Assembly (NCBI RefSeq): GCF_032854445.1
Contig: NC_088303.1
Span: 441,501-505,500 of the forward strand
Length of the DNA stretch: 64,000 bases
Origin: Liolophura sinensis
Taxonomy: Eukaryota; Mollusca; Polyplacophora; Chitonida; Chitonidae
Direction: 5' to 3'
The position numbers and the translations under genes were made by a program. Position 1 is the first letter of the stretch, and the number at the start of each line of letters is the position of its first letter. Below the pieces are notes generated by a model. That model was not told the origin of the DNA, did no database searches, and saw only the letters and a list, made by a program, of their open reading frames with translations. Of the stretch, positions 12,901 to 24,450 are shown one piece after another.

Positions 12901-15187
12901 CCAAGATTTAAACCAAGGTAGGTGTATCAAATGTTTTATTTTGCCCAGGATTTGAACCATGGTGGGAGTGTCAAATGTTTTATTTTGCCAGGATTTGAAC
13001 CCAGGTGGGTGTATCAAATGTTTTATTGTGCCCAGGATTTGAACCAAGGTGTGAGTATCAAATGTTTTACTGTGCCCAGGATTTGAACTAAGTTAGGTGT
13101 ATCAAATGTTTTATTGTGCTTAGGATTTGAACCAATGTGTGTGTATCAAATGTTTTATTGTGTCCAGGATTTGAACCAATGTGTGTGTATCAAATGTTTT
13201 ATTTTGCCAGGATTTGAACCCAGATGGGTGTATCAAATGTTTTATTGTGCCCAGGATTTGAACCAAGGTGTGAGTATCAAATGTTTTACTGTGCCCAGGA
13301 TTTGAACTAAGTTAGGTGTATCAAATGTTTTATTGTGCTTAGGATTTGAACCAATGTGTGTGTATCAAATGTTTTATTGTGTCCAGGATTTGAACCAACG
13401 TGTGTGTATCAAATGTTTTGTTGTGCCCAGGATTTGGACCAAGGTGTATGTATCAAATGTTTTATTTTACCCAGGATTTGAACCAAGGTTCATGTATGAA
13501 ATGTTTTATTGTTCCCAGGATTTGAACCCAGGTGGGTGTATTAAATGCTTTATTGTGTCCAGGATTTGAACCAAGGTGTGTGCATCAAATGTTTTATTGT
13601 GCTTAGGATTTGAACCAAGGTGCATGTATCAAATGTTTTATTGTGCCCAGGATTTGAACCCAGGTGTGTGTATCAAATGTTTTATTGTGCCCAGGATTTG
13701 AACCCAGGTGTGTGTATCAGATGTTGTATTTTGCTCAGGATTTGAACCAAGGTGGGTGTATGAAATGTTTTATTGTGTCCAAGATTTGAACCAAGGTGAG
13801 TGTATCAAATGTTTTATTTTGCCAAGGATTTGAACCCAGATGGGTGTATAAAATGTTTTATTTTGCCCAGGATTTGAACCCAGGTGAGTGTATCAAATGT
13901 TTTATTGTGCCCAGGATTTGAACCGAGGTGTGTGTATTAAATGTTTTATTTTGCCAGGATTTGAACCAAGGTTCATGTATCAAATGTTTTATTTTGCCCA
14001 GGACTATGAGCTGAGGTTTAAGGGTTACACTTCAAAGAGCTGGAGTGGTCATCCGGCCACTATTGAGGCATGTCCTGGCTCAGATGTCTGGGGTGTGGTA
14101 TGGGAGTTAGAGGACCAACTGGCACAGGCTCTGGATGAGTATGTACACACTCCACCATACATCATGCCGACACCCTACCTGCCTTCCCCAACACCCCTAA
14201 GCCCTCCCCCTCCACCTCATGCGGACACTAAACCTGCCTCCCCCTAACCCCAACCCACACCTCATGCCCACACATGCGTCTTCATAATTCACTGTAAAAG
14301 TGGGCCAAGCCTTTAAGAGCTGGTAATCTTGGTCCTCCCTTCCTTTCCCCTAAGGGCATGAAGATAGACAAAGTATTGGACAGCCCTAGACTGGTCGTGG
14401 TGTCAAGATTGGTGTCATTGGCATAGCCTTTGAGTGAGGCAGCACTACACATATGCCAGTATTGAGAGACCTGCCCTGTTACAGGAGACAATAAATGAAT
14501 AATTTATACGTTATTTCCACAATTTTTATTAAACATTTGATCTGTGCTAATAGTTTAAGTGAATGGCTTGAGTACGGCTTTAAAAAACAATGAAGGTAAT
14601 GAATAAATACTCCATATAAAGTGTTACACTCTCCATGTACGGGATGTTTCCGGTTTATGCACCATATTGTTTTTGTTGAAATTTTGTTCTGTTCCATCAT
14701 TTGGAATGAAATTGTCGACACTGAAAAATGAAATAAAAACGAGCTGAATGAAATTAAAAGGCACTGATAAGCTACAAAATGGTATCGAAACACCGGAATG
14801 AATGTTTTATGTTCATAAATGTGAATAATTTCAGATGTTTCAAGATAATCGATTGCTCTTGCCTGATATTCGTTTTCGTGTGTAGGCAAGAAAAATCTTA
14901 TGCCAAATTCTCCGTGTCGGTCACGCTGCAATCTGGCATGACTGTGGACTGTGTGACTTACCAGATGTCAGAAAAGAACCGTCGAAGAGACCGGCGTTCC
15001 TTCGCCGCAATACCTGGACGTCATACGGCGTGGTGCCCGGCAGAACGGACTACCGTCAGAATACAGGGACTGGCTGGACCGTCAACCTCACAACAATAAC
15101 CCGGGACCCGTACCCCTCTACAGAAAGGTCATGGACCTGATACAGAACGACCCTTCTTGTAACCAGGATATAGACAAGTTAACATAG
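9956..15187 (+). CDS. GGCT: Gamma-glutamylcyclotransferase (frameshifted in exon 3)
   Basis: Three exons: 9956-10060, 14002-14138 and 14886-15187 (stop TAG 15185-15187). GGCT cleaves gamma-glutamyl amino acids to 5-oxoproline in the cytosol, in the glutathione cycle. Exon 1 begins MVFLYFAYGSNLL, the substrate-binding YGSN loop at the usual N-terminal position, which supports the ATG at 9956. Exon 2 gives LQDYELRFKGY and VWGVVWELED. The exon 2-3 junction rebuilds LDEQE, the stretch with the family's catalytic glutamate. Exon 3 gives DCVTYQM, then, after a +1 shift, SPQYLDVIRRGARQNGLP. Introns have phases 0 and 2 with good donors (gtgaga, gtatgt). Exon 3 is 302 bp where 301 would fit, so one extra base lies near 14975-15000. 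Length (about 181 residues) suits the family. Possible 5'-UTR intron acceptor at 9921-9934. Confidence 0.92.
10229..10290 (+). repeat. Short 'ccatc' pyrimidine repeat
   Basis: Imperfect repeats of tccatccttccatctgtcc in intron 1 of GGCT. Confidence 0.7.
10478..11345 (+). repeat. 39-bp minisatellite in GGCT intron 1
   Basis: About 22 units, very regular until 11020 and then diverging. The unit reads 'atgttttattgtgtacagg' then 'actttgtaccaatgctgtac'. Each contains a pyrimidine-rich stretch and a CAG|GACTTTG that mimics the true acceptor and start of exon 2 (CAG|GACTATG at 14002). With a 39-bp unit, three plus frames and one minus frame remain open. Confidence 0.95.
11346..14001 (+). repeat. 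44-bp minisatellite ending at the GGCT exon 2 acceptor
   Basis: About 60 units of roughly 44 bp containing 'aatgttttattgtgcccagg' and 'atttgaaccaaggtg'. The last unit runs without a break into exon 2: 'caaatgttttattttgcccag' ends at 14001 and the exon starts at 14002. Higher-order structure is visible. Blocks near 11897/12204 and near 13114/13333 repeat several units together, so duplication took place in multi-unit steps. It appears to be a diverged continuation of the 39-bp array. Confidence 0.95.
14380..14500 (+). mobile_element. SINE fragment (type C body) in GGCT intron 2
   Basis: 'ggtgtcattggcatagcc' and 'gtgaggcagcactacacat' resemble the central body of the SINE at 16745-17095. Short, diverged. 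Confidence 0.4.
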
Positions 15188-15649
15188 CGGAAACACGCTG
15201 TTATCGGAAGTTACTTCCCCTTATGTCACGCTAACCTTGCTTTTGATTTCATAGAGTGTTTTTAAATTATTTTAACTAAGTATGAAAGTTCTCAACAATC
15301 GGTATTGTATTGATAGGCACATAGCTTACATCATCTTGTGGGGGATCAACGTATTGCAGGAGCGGTGTAATCGTTGTGACGCTGTTGTGACAATTCAGAG
15401 GAGAGGAAAGGGTATTCATTCACTACGACATTCAGGTCTTACTTCAGGTCTTACCTTCTTACTTATCCCACAAAGGGACGCAGTGACCGTGGGAAAGAAT
15501 CTGACAGATAATCTCTTCTTCTGCACGTACTTGGCGATCAAAAGTTTTAAAGGAGACCCCAGACGACAAATATAGAGTAGCCTGTATGGAAAGTCTCTTA
15601 GGTGGTGGTCTTGATTATTGTAGCGCTGTTTTTCCTCACACTGGTACCT

Positions 15650-15655
15650 AATAAA
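15650..15655 (+). promoter_or_regulatory. Candidate GGCT poly(A) signal
   Basis: AATAAA lies about 460 bp after the GGCT stop codon. No transcript evidence is available. Confidence 0.4.
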
Positions 15656-16136
15656 ACTTTAATGTTTTCCCCTGAAAGTGTTGTATTATTTTGCTACATG
15701 TTTGAAATGCTCTGTTCCGCTACAGACTGGGGAATTTGATTGCCTGTCATGTGTTTTCTAATGCATCTTTCTTTGTGTTCGCAAGCAACAGCGGTCATTC
15801 GATGCAAAGATCTATTAAAATGCTTCTCATTTCTTCTTCCGTTAAAGAACATAGTTCATACATAGCTCGTGCAGGCATCAATAGCGGGGCCTTGTTGTGG
15901 GTAAGCATTAACGAAGCATTAAGTCGACTATTTACTTATTGGTTTGCTTGATTCGTGGATGTTTGACTGGTATATGTTTCATTTTTATGAGATGGTCACG
16001 GTTAAAGGGCTCCGGAATCCAACACACTGCGACAGCTACACATTATCCCGGTAAATCTGTAAGTTAGACGTGATTAGTCGAGAGTTTTTGAACACGGTGT
16101 TGAGCCATTATCCGAACTCGTTTGGTTTCGTCCGGT

Positions 16137-16424
16137 TCATGCAGCATTGGATTCGCGTAAGTTTTGCTTAAATTTACCCTGAGCGCAGTAGGCGTACAGT
16201 GTACACTTTCCATCCTTTCGTGCATGTAACCCGTTTTGGGGTTTGTTCTTAATATTTGTCCGTTCTAAGGAGTTGAAATTGTAACATTCCCAAGCAATGC
16301 TGTCCATACAGCATGCGTAAGGGAGCACTGCTGGGATATTTATGTCTCCATCATTTGCTAACAAACAAGCGGAACTACTGTGCAACAGATTGCAGATTGT
16401 ATTTGGAGCGTATGCATTGCACAC
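16137..16424 (-). other. Possible cysteine-rich exon, unassigned
   Basis: An open minus-strand frame of 95 codons encodes nine cysteines, including YACCMDSIAWECYNFNS, loosely like a PAN/apple-type segment of secreted proteins. No partner exons or signal peptide were found. It could be chance or an isolated exon of a gene outside my reading. Confidence 0.2.
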
Positions 16425-16744
16425 ATTGGATTAACAAAGAATACATGGCTGTATAATGTCAGTAAATGCATGGCCACAATGCATATATATTTTTATTAGC
16501 GAAAGAGTTTATCATTTAACTCACTACTTCAACACACCTGTGTGCTCTAAATAGTTTATTTCTCAACCTCAACCACCTTTTTGTTTTGTTTTTTTTTGTT
16601 ACGTTTTAAACAAGATTGGCATTCAATTAACTAAGTGGATCTAAAAACAGGCGTTAGATAAATAAAAAAAAATTTGATAAGATATCCCGGTATCGACTGC
16701 ATCAAGAGGCCTTCACTGTTTTATATTACACGTTGTCAACTTCG

Positions 16745-17095
16745 AGGAAGGCCGCTTCGGTGGCCTAATGGTTAGAGCGCCCCCCCCCCCCCCCCCCCCA
16801 CTCGAAGCCTTGAAACCTGGGATTAAACTCTGGGTAGAGTCCACCAGACTTTAAAACTGGTACTTTTTAAAGTGCTCGGCGCTCAGCACTGAGGGGTTAG
16901 AGGAAGCAAACTTGACTGGTTGGCCCATGGTAAATATGACGTGACTGGGTGGGGTGTCATGTGTGGTGTCTTTAGTATGATATTTCAATGGCGGCAGCAC
17001 TTTGGCGGCATGGGCTCGTCCTGCCACAAGACGACACACCTCGTCGTCATATATCTGAAAAAATGTTGAGTATAACCTAAAACCCCAAGCATACT
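16745..17095 (+). mobile_element. Full-length tRNA-derived SINE (type C) with poly-C insertion
   Basis: Head 'ggtggcctaatggttagagc' is an A box. A run of about 19 C follows at 16781-16799. The body holds 'gactgggtggggtgtcatg' and the 3' part 'cgtcgtcatatatctgaaa', ending in 'ctaaaaccccaagcatac'. The body is the likely source of the tandem repeat at 58735-59055. Confidence 0.8.
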
Positions 17096-17099
17096 AGAA

Positions 17100-18836
17100 C
17101 ACATACAACGGGCAACAACGGCGATACGGACTCGCTGTATGATGGTGCAGCACAGAACGTGTGCCAGTCAGTTGACTATGAGGGGCAATATGGTCTCCTA
17201 CGATTGCTTTAAATCCCACCTTCACCGGACAAAGGTTTTATCTGCATGCAGTGTTAACCTGGACCATCACATTTTTTTAAGATAGATCCATAGTGCATGA
17301 AAATGGAATCAGATATGTTCAGATCCATGAGTTGATAAAGCTGATTTTCAGCAATACTCACGATATTTCTTAATCATATTGAATGTAAAAGTTAACATAC
17401 CACCTTAGAGCCCACAGTTTAGACGTCCACCAGCCACTGCAGTCGTTGAATGCTGAAGACAATGATCTCAGCTTGCAGGCTCTGGGTTAACTTTACAGGG
17501 TTCATGTAGTCCGGACTGTAATTTGTAATCTCAGAGAAAGCCAAATGGTGAGGGTGGCGGATTAAAACAGGGAAAAGAAACTAAATTAAAATAAATAAGT
17601 ACTTACTGATAAGGACGCATGGTTTATGGCAAGAAATACATCCAATTATATATATTCTGTACAGGCAAATAAATGTGTACAGTGCCGATAAACACGTACT
17701 CTACTAAACACGTTTAAAATCAAATTTAATTTTTATTTCATTTGATATGTTACAAAGCAGGTTATTATATTGTTAAATTGAAAATATGGAACACCTGTGT
17801 ACAGGCCAGACCTATACACTATTTCAATGCTGGCGCATGGCTATTTAATGCTTCATATATTATCGCTGTTGAATGGCGTAGGTACATGTAGAGGTTGCAT
17901 TTGGCTTGCATAACAAAAGAGCCCGTCTGCCTGTGTGGGCACAGCTGGTGCACCATTTTACCATATTTTTGATTATCCAATGGTATAATGCTAGCTAGCT
18001 CAGGCACACAGTGTACAGTCACCTGAATACCCTGGGTGCCTATTCGCTTCACCCATCCCTCACACCATACATACGTGTTTTCGTATCATATACCGGTATA
18101 TGAAGCCAAGGGTACAAGCGGTGCACACCGTTGCTAATTGTATGGAAGTGCGACTTAATGCTTGAAACAAAAGTGAATAAAGGTAAGTTTGTTGGGAAAT
18201 ATACTTAGAAAAGCATATTATTGTCAGGAATTCGGATTATAGGACAATGTAGAACATATGAGCCTCATAATGAGGCAAGTATTCTAGTATTCTGCCTTTT
18301 CTTTAGTTTTTTTTTCATTTAAACGGGATGCTACTGTTTGTTGCCTGTTGTCTATAGACTACAGGCTTACACAATATAAAACTTACTCTGTCTACTAGTT
18401 TACTTTAAGTTGTGAATAACGTTTTATATACATACTTTTGAGTGACAACGTAGCTAGAGTAACTTCCCAAACTCTTTTGGAATAAGCAAGTAACTGATAG
18501 CGCATACATTGTGTATGACTGACTGAATGTATTCTTCTGGTTACTTGTTTTAAAAATGTTAACAGTGGAAAACGCGTTTCTTCCGTAAGTGAACACTACA
18601 AGTGAACAGGGAGTTTCTGAGTTATGAAAAATTGTAACACATTTTCCTTCTTAATCTATATAGCCCCAGTAGACCTACTATTCATTTCCATCATAGCTAT
18701 CGCTAAGCTTGAGTTTGACCAGAGAGTAGCAAAATCCAATAAAAATATTACATGGTTTAAATTTGTATTTTATTTTAGAACATCACTAACCCTTTATATA
18801 CTATACTATGATTTATCTAACGTCCCAAATTATAAA
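17100..18836. other. Intergenic stretch, no gene recognised
   Basis: AT-rich DNA with short frames only. I see no splice-supported exon, RNA gene or clear repeat. Confidence 0.5.
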
Positions 18837-19190
18837 GATTATAACCTGTTTAAAGAGTATATTACGGGGGGGGGGGGAATTCCTTGAAACGTACTAATGA
18901 CTTTAAATCCACCGAAAACAATAGATTTACTGCCCTAGCCGATGCCCAGTCGGCCGCCCGTCACGGCGGTGCAACTGAACGGGTGATGTCAAAGATGGCT
19001 AACACAAGTACAGCTTGGAATTCATATCAAAGCGATGTCATTTTAGAGATGGATTCTAGCTACACAGAAGTAAATATACTGCCATTTCAATCTGAACTCA
19101 CAGTGGACGACGTTGAAGTTCCGTTTTATGACACTGACATCTGGCCAGATTTCAGATTCAGAGTTTTTCTAACTTTTATCTTTGTCCAGT
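18837..19190 (+). mobile_element. Dispersed repeat, copy 1 (partner at 32029)
   Basis: About 330 bp align by eye with 32029-32390: both run from 'attataacct' through 'atgactttaaatccacc', 'cagtctgaa(c)', 'gacgatgttgaagttccg' variants, to 'atctttgtccag'. In this copy a frame reads through most of it (18884-19417, 177 codons). The other copy is interrupted. Preceded by a poly-G run (18867-18879). Family unknown; it may be the remnant of a retroelement ORF. Confidence 0.7.
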
Positions 19191-20104
19191 CATTTCAACC
19201 GCACGATCAATACAAAGCTATAGCTTTATCCTGTATTACTCTGCACATTTCGTGTGTTCATCTCAAGATTTCATATTTATTTTCTATTCGTTCCCTTTGT
19301 GTACTTCACAATCAGTATCATTCTATTACCCGAGATATTTTAAATTCATACCTGTTTTGGTGGGTACAAAATCCTTCGACATGCTGTAAATCCACATCTT
19401 ACCGAGGATCAAAATAAGATCGAGCCTAAAAGCTTTCGTTGTGATGGGGAATCGTAAGATTTTGATGAGCTAGAATCCTCTAACAGCTCAAGAGAATGGA
19501 AGATGTTCGGTTTAGATGAGCGCGAATCACTTTTACATAGACTCAATCCCGAATCAGGACAAGCAAATCGACGCGCTGAATGTCTATCCAAACTTTACAT
19601 CACTCTACAACATACATATTAAACCGCTAGTCCTTCTCTGTATTTTCTGGTTGGTATCAAACTAGATTTACCTGTGTAGGTATAAAAGGTATTTGAGATA
19701 GTTACTTTCGCCTAAAGCTTTGCTTTTTTGTAGGGGTTGTTGGAATGAACAATGGTTGTGATGTTTGGCTGATAAAATATCAAACGTCTTTGTAAAATAA
19801 AATAAAGACCAAAATTTCCTATTAGTTTCAATCCATATTACATTTTGATTGTATTTTACAGATTACGAAAGGTCTCAGAAATGATGTGATACAACGTAAG
19901 TGGATCGGATTTACAAATCATCATATAGCGACCTCGTTTATGGACTATTTTCATCCAGGGGTGAATGGTCTCACGTTGTACAATGAACGTTGAAAGACAC
20001 GATGACTAGCGCATGACTTGTAATTTGACGAAGGCTATACGGAGTTAAGTTAACATTTACTATCTGACCACAAAACGTAGGGCGGATTGTTCCCTTGTCA
20101 CATC
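19191..20104. other. Upstream region of ninjurin-like gene
   Basis: No coding exon supported. The promoter and 5' UTR of the ninjurin-like gene must lie here, but I see no clear TATA box that decides a start site. Confidence 0.4.
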
Positions 20105-22029
20105 ATGTCCGACAGAGACCTTATCATCCCCAAGTCTAACGGCCGTTCTCCCCCGGAGGAAGACAAAGGGCGGGAAAACGGAAAGGATGGGATAGCAGCA
20201 GGCACGTACGGGTCACGTGACTCATCAGTGAACATAGACGTGCCGGGCGACAAGAAGAGCAGCAATAGCAAAGAACCGGAAAGTTCTGAAAAGGTTCGTT
20301 ATTGCCACTATTATTCCATCATTAAACATGTGTCTAGTGAAAAAGGAACAGGTCATAGTTTAGATTCGGCACATCGAGGCCAGATAGTTAAAGCGCTGGT
20401 TCGCTGAGAATGTCCGAACATTAAGTGAAGAATTCCTGACCTCGACACTAATGACCAGAGTCTCTTTCTTTTGACCAGTCGTTTGTATTCAGCTATGTGT
20501 AAGATCAGTCATACGTCATAAATATTCAAAACATATTCATTCATAAATATTCCAAACATCCACCTCTAAAACCACACTGTCGGGAGATTATACACTGTAA
20601 GAAATAAAATAAAATTCATTTATTAAGGTTATATTATACTAAAGTGTGTGAACAATTTCGAATATGGCAGTGTCAAAAACAGGGTTTATTGGAAAGTCGA
20701 TAGCAGTTTAGGTAACTGGTATTTTCCTCCGTCAAAACATGTTGAACTCCGGCCAATATCCAGAATGCCGCTGGTTTTCGAATAATTACCGGAGGCAATG
20801 TAGTTTACCATTATGAATTGAAAAAAGGTGATCGAACTTCATTTTCCTTGCAAGAATATAGGCTTTCAACATGTTCATGTGTAGAGCTTGTGTTGTTACG
20901 TGTCACAAACTAAAGACAATTTCGCCAGGAGTATGTCTGATTTTACAGACAGCTGAATATAGGCAAATTGCAAAAAGAAACATACTAGGGGAAAAGGCAT
21001 CAGTATAGATACAAATGGATGGATGGGCTTGGGGATAAACACTACAATTCAGCTGAATTGAAAAATTTGTTTTTCTTCATGCAGAGTCGGAATTGTTTTG
21101 AAAGTCTTCAGTTCCATGCATGACGTCTTAATTTAAGAGGCTTTATTATAGATACGCCAGAAAACTTTGTTAGGACAAATTTTCTCTTGTGCCCTCTATC
21201 GATGAGGCATCACGGAGCAGGAATGTCCTTTCAGAAAATTTAGCCAAATACTTAGACACAAAATGTAAGACCATACACGATAATGCGCGATACAAAAAAC
21301 ACGTGTTTAAATCTAATACAAGAATCTGTGTTGTTTCATTCAACACAAACACCAACACAAACAAACCTGTTAAATAAATCTGAAGTACACAAAATAATAA
21401 AACACATACTAAGCCTTGTGTTAATTCAACGCAAGACAGAGTTGTTCTAATATGACATAAGACGTTTGTTGGAAAGTCAACATACAGCTTTTTTGTGTGT
21501 ATTGATTAGTTAATGTTCTTGGTTCTACCACCAGGTAAAGAACAACTTATTTTTCTCTCAGTTGTTTTTAACATTTCAGCCGGCAGATCCACCCAAGCAA
21601 AAGAAATTTAGAAACAATCGCTACGCGACCAAGAAGACGGCAGGTCAAGGTTTGATGGGTGTTTCTCTCATCACCAGTAACACGTCCCAGCTGAAAACCA
21701 CACTTGACGACGGTCCAGGATCGTCGTACTTCGTGCTCTTGATTACGCTTCTGCTGTTTTCACTACTTCTTCAGGTCATCGTAGGAATATTGCTGATGAT
21801 AATTGGGGCTAGGGAATCTAAACTGGAAGGGGACACAGCAAACAAAGGGACCAAAAAGACAGAAAAACTGAATGACATTTCCACCCTATTAATGTTTTTG
21901 ATTACCATGGTAAATGCTGCCCTCGCCGCCTTCACGGTTAATCCTGAGGGTATGGCGATGTCTTCGTCAACTGTATTGACAACGCCCATTTATACGACTA
22001 ACGCCACCACTTTCCCACCAAATGTGTAA
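20105..22029 (+). CDS. NINJ-like: Ninjurin-family membrane protein
   Basis: Two exons, 20105-20293 and 21580-22029, join in phase 0 to give 212 residues. The acceptor is tttaacatttcag; the donor gttcgt is weak but puts the frames together exactly. Residues 1-70 are charged and probably disordered. Residues 75-110 (NNRYATKKTAGQGLMGVS, then NTSQLKTTLDDGP) are the ninjurin signature, the amphipathic helix region. Two membrane segments follow at about 113-140 and 163-183. Family members (NINJ1/NINJ2) act at the plasma membrane in adhesion, and NINJ1 oligomers rupture the membrane in lytic cell death; the role in this animal is inferred. The ATG at 20105 is the first in the open frame. The serine/threonine-rich tail after the second membrane segment differs from vertebrate forms. 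It converges with the trehalase gene. Confidence 0.93.
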
Positions 22030-22149
22030 TCAGGCATCCGCTGAACAATGCTACACTAAATCTTGGACCTTTTCTGGCCGAGTCGTCTAATGGGTTTCCG
22101 TACGGACACCAAACTTTGTTAAGTTATGCCGCGTGGTTAAATTTAGCTC

Positions 22150-22275
22150 CTGTCGACTCGGATTGCATTGGACAGCATTGGATTGGAAAAGATTTTATGG
22201 GATGGACTGGATTGGGGATGAGATGGGGTCGGACGGGAATGATTGATTTGGATCTGAGTGCATTGGATTGTTGTT
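22150..22275 (+). repeat. Degenerate 'gattgga' repeat
   Basis: Imperfect short repeats of ggattggatt/ggatggactgg in the 3' flank of the ninjurin-like gene. Confidence 0.5.
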
Positions 22276-22410
22276 TGATGTGTTACTCAAGCCAGATTGA
22301 GGTCAGAAGGCTTGTCCTGGAGCAGCCCGAAAAGCAGCGTTGCCTTACACTTGCACATCGTGGCATGTGTGAAATACATGTATGTTTGATTGACAATGAC
22401 GTAAAACATA

Positions 22411-22416
22411 AATAAA
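22411..22416 (+). promoter_or_regulatory. Candidate ninjurin-like poly(A) signal
   Basis: AATAAA about 380 bp after the stop codon, in AT-rich DNA. Confidence 0.4.
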
Positions 22417-24450
22417 GTAATAATACGACATTTCCACAGTGGTGATGATTATGAAAGATAATACAGTAAGCGTGCAGAAAGTGTTTGCATGCATATGACA
22501 GATATTGACAATTTTGTGCATGTATAAATAACTTTTTTCTAAAACCTCCATAAAATATAAGGTAACAATAATTTTTTATGAGCACGGAATATTCAAATCT
22601 GATAAACCTAAGACAAACAATAAACCAATAAGATTTCACAACATAGGCAAGAAATATTCAAACTTGTGAATACAAGTTTAAGCAGTTTAGATCCTCTGGT
22701 CCTGTTTATTCAAGATTTATGTTAAAATGACGGGCTTAAAACTTGTATATAAACTTAGTTCTGAACATCTTACCTAAATAGACACCAAGTTCCTTGTAAT
22801 CTGTGTTGTGCTATATTCAGTTATTCCATCAAAGACAAACAAATCGTGGATCGTGCAGAAAGCTTTATTTATCTTGCTGTTTGTAAGAGCATAACGTTTT
22901 TTATATGGTTGTCAGAGTCATATAACAGCGTCTGAGTACCGAGAGAGAGAACACCAAATATTTCATATTGTATAGGTCAGGATCCAGTTTCACAGCTTAG
23001 TCGAGTTTTGATATCGAATACTTTTGTCGCTAAAGGTAAAAGATTCTTGGCCAATCATTTTGACCTGTCAAAAATGTTGACATTAATTTGTCAGTCAGCA
23101 ATCTTTCCGTGTTCCAAAGGCACAGATGACACCCATTCCTTTAGGATCTTCTTATATTCACGATATTTTTTGTGAAATTCCCACGTCATAGTATACATGG
23201 TACAATAGAACTTGTTTACACCTTTAGCGATGAAAGAGTTCGAACTCAAAATATTTTTCGAACGTTTTCGAGGTTAAACATACCGCTAGATGAGTAACGG
23301 GGAAGCAAATGACGGGGAAGAAATGTGGCGATGCTTCACACTGTTATGTCGGCATGACAGTGCTCTTCTTTGGTTGACTAATCATCTATTCATCTGGATA
23401 TGTAAGGAGTTTTCAGCAGTAAATTTGATATTTTGATTATGCAATGTATTTACTGTACATTTACTGAATGGAAATGTTTTGGAAGTGACATCGCCGTTCG
23501 CCCCAATACAGCTCAATCGCGATGTTCTGTTAAATACGACCATGTGAGTTGAACGCCCTTGGCCTGAGGTCTGTTCCTTTCATGGTGCATTCACTTATGC
23601 CTCGCCGAGGTCCATACCATCAAGCGCATGTCCAAAATGTCGGATCAAATCTAATACAACTCCATTGGTCCATGCAAAACCAATCTAGTAGACAAGCAAA
23701 TGTAGACAAGCAAATGTAGACAGGCAAATGTAGACATAAAATACACATTTAGGACAAGTACATGTGCTTTATCAAAGCATAGATTGTTTACATTCTATAA
23801 CCAACAACACTTCGTCGTTTTTCGTGATATATTTACTAGAAAACTAATACTGGCGCTTTAGTTAATTTTTCTTATCCTTTATTGGTTATCAGTTCTTTAT
23901 ATAGAAATACGACGTGAAAGAGCAAAGTCGGAGAGTTTGTACAGCAGCCAACATGCTAGCTACCTCCGTTTAATGAATTGTACATGAATGGACATTATTC
24001 CGTAGCTCTAGCGACCAGTGTCCTGCATTACTCGTGTTCAGGGAGAAACAGTGGGTGCTGTGAATCAGGTTTGGGCTTCAGGAAAACATGTAATTAATTA
24101 AGCACTGTTACCCTTGAGCAGGCAACAGATTGCAAATCCAGTCACAGCGTTTCCCAATAGTTTGGCCTCATTAATGACGTTTGGTTACGAGTTTGAATTA
24201 ACAAGGATAGATATTGTGAAACAGATCTTAAAGATGTGGATCGCGATTTACCACTGACATTACATTTCCCTGACATAAATGTCCTGTTGATTCCCGCCCG
24301 AAAGCGCCCTGCTTGTTTTCTGCCATGTCCTGCTGTTGTTGAGCAACACCTGACAGCGTCTACAGGTGTAAAGGTTCTTAGAAGTGAGTAAGATGCTGGG
24401 GTACCAAAGAATCCCAGATTGTCACAAACTCTGTGACAACATCGGCTTAC
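22417..24450. other. Region between convergent genes
   Basis: The last trehalase exon (expected to read QEGFGWTNG-like) should lie downstream of 24451 on the minus strand. I searched for it by eye and did not find it. A short 16-bp repeat (gtagacaagcaaat, about four copies) sits at about 23688-23740. Confidence 0.4.
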
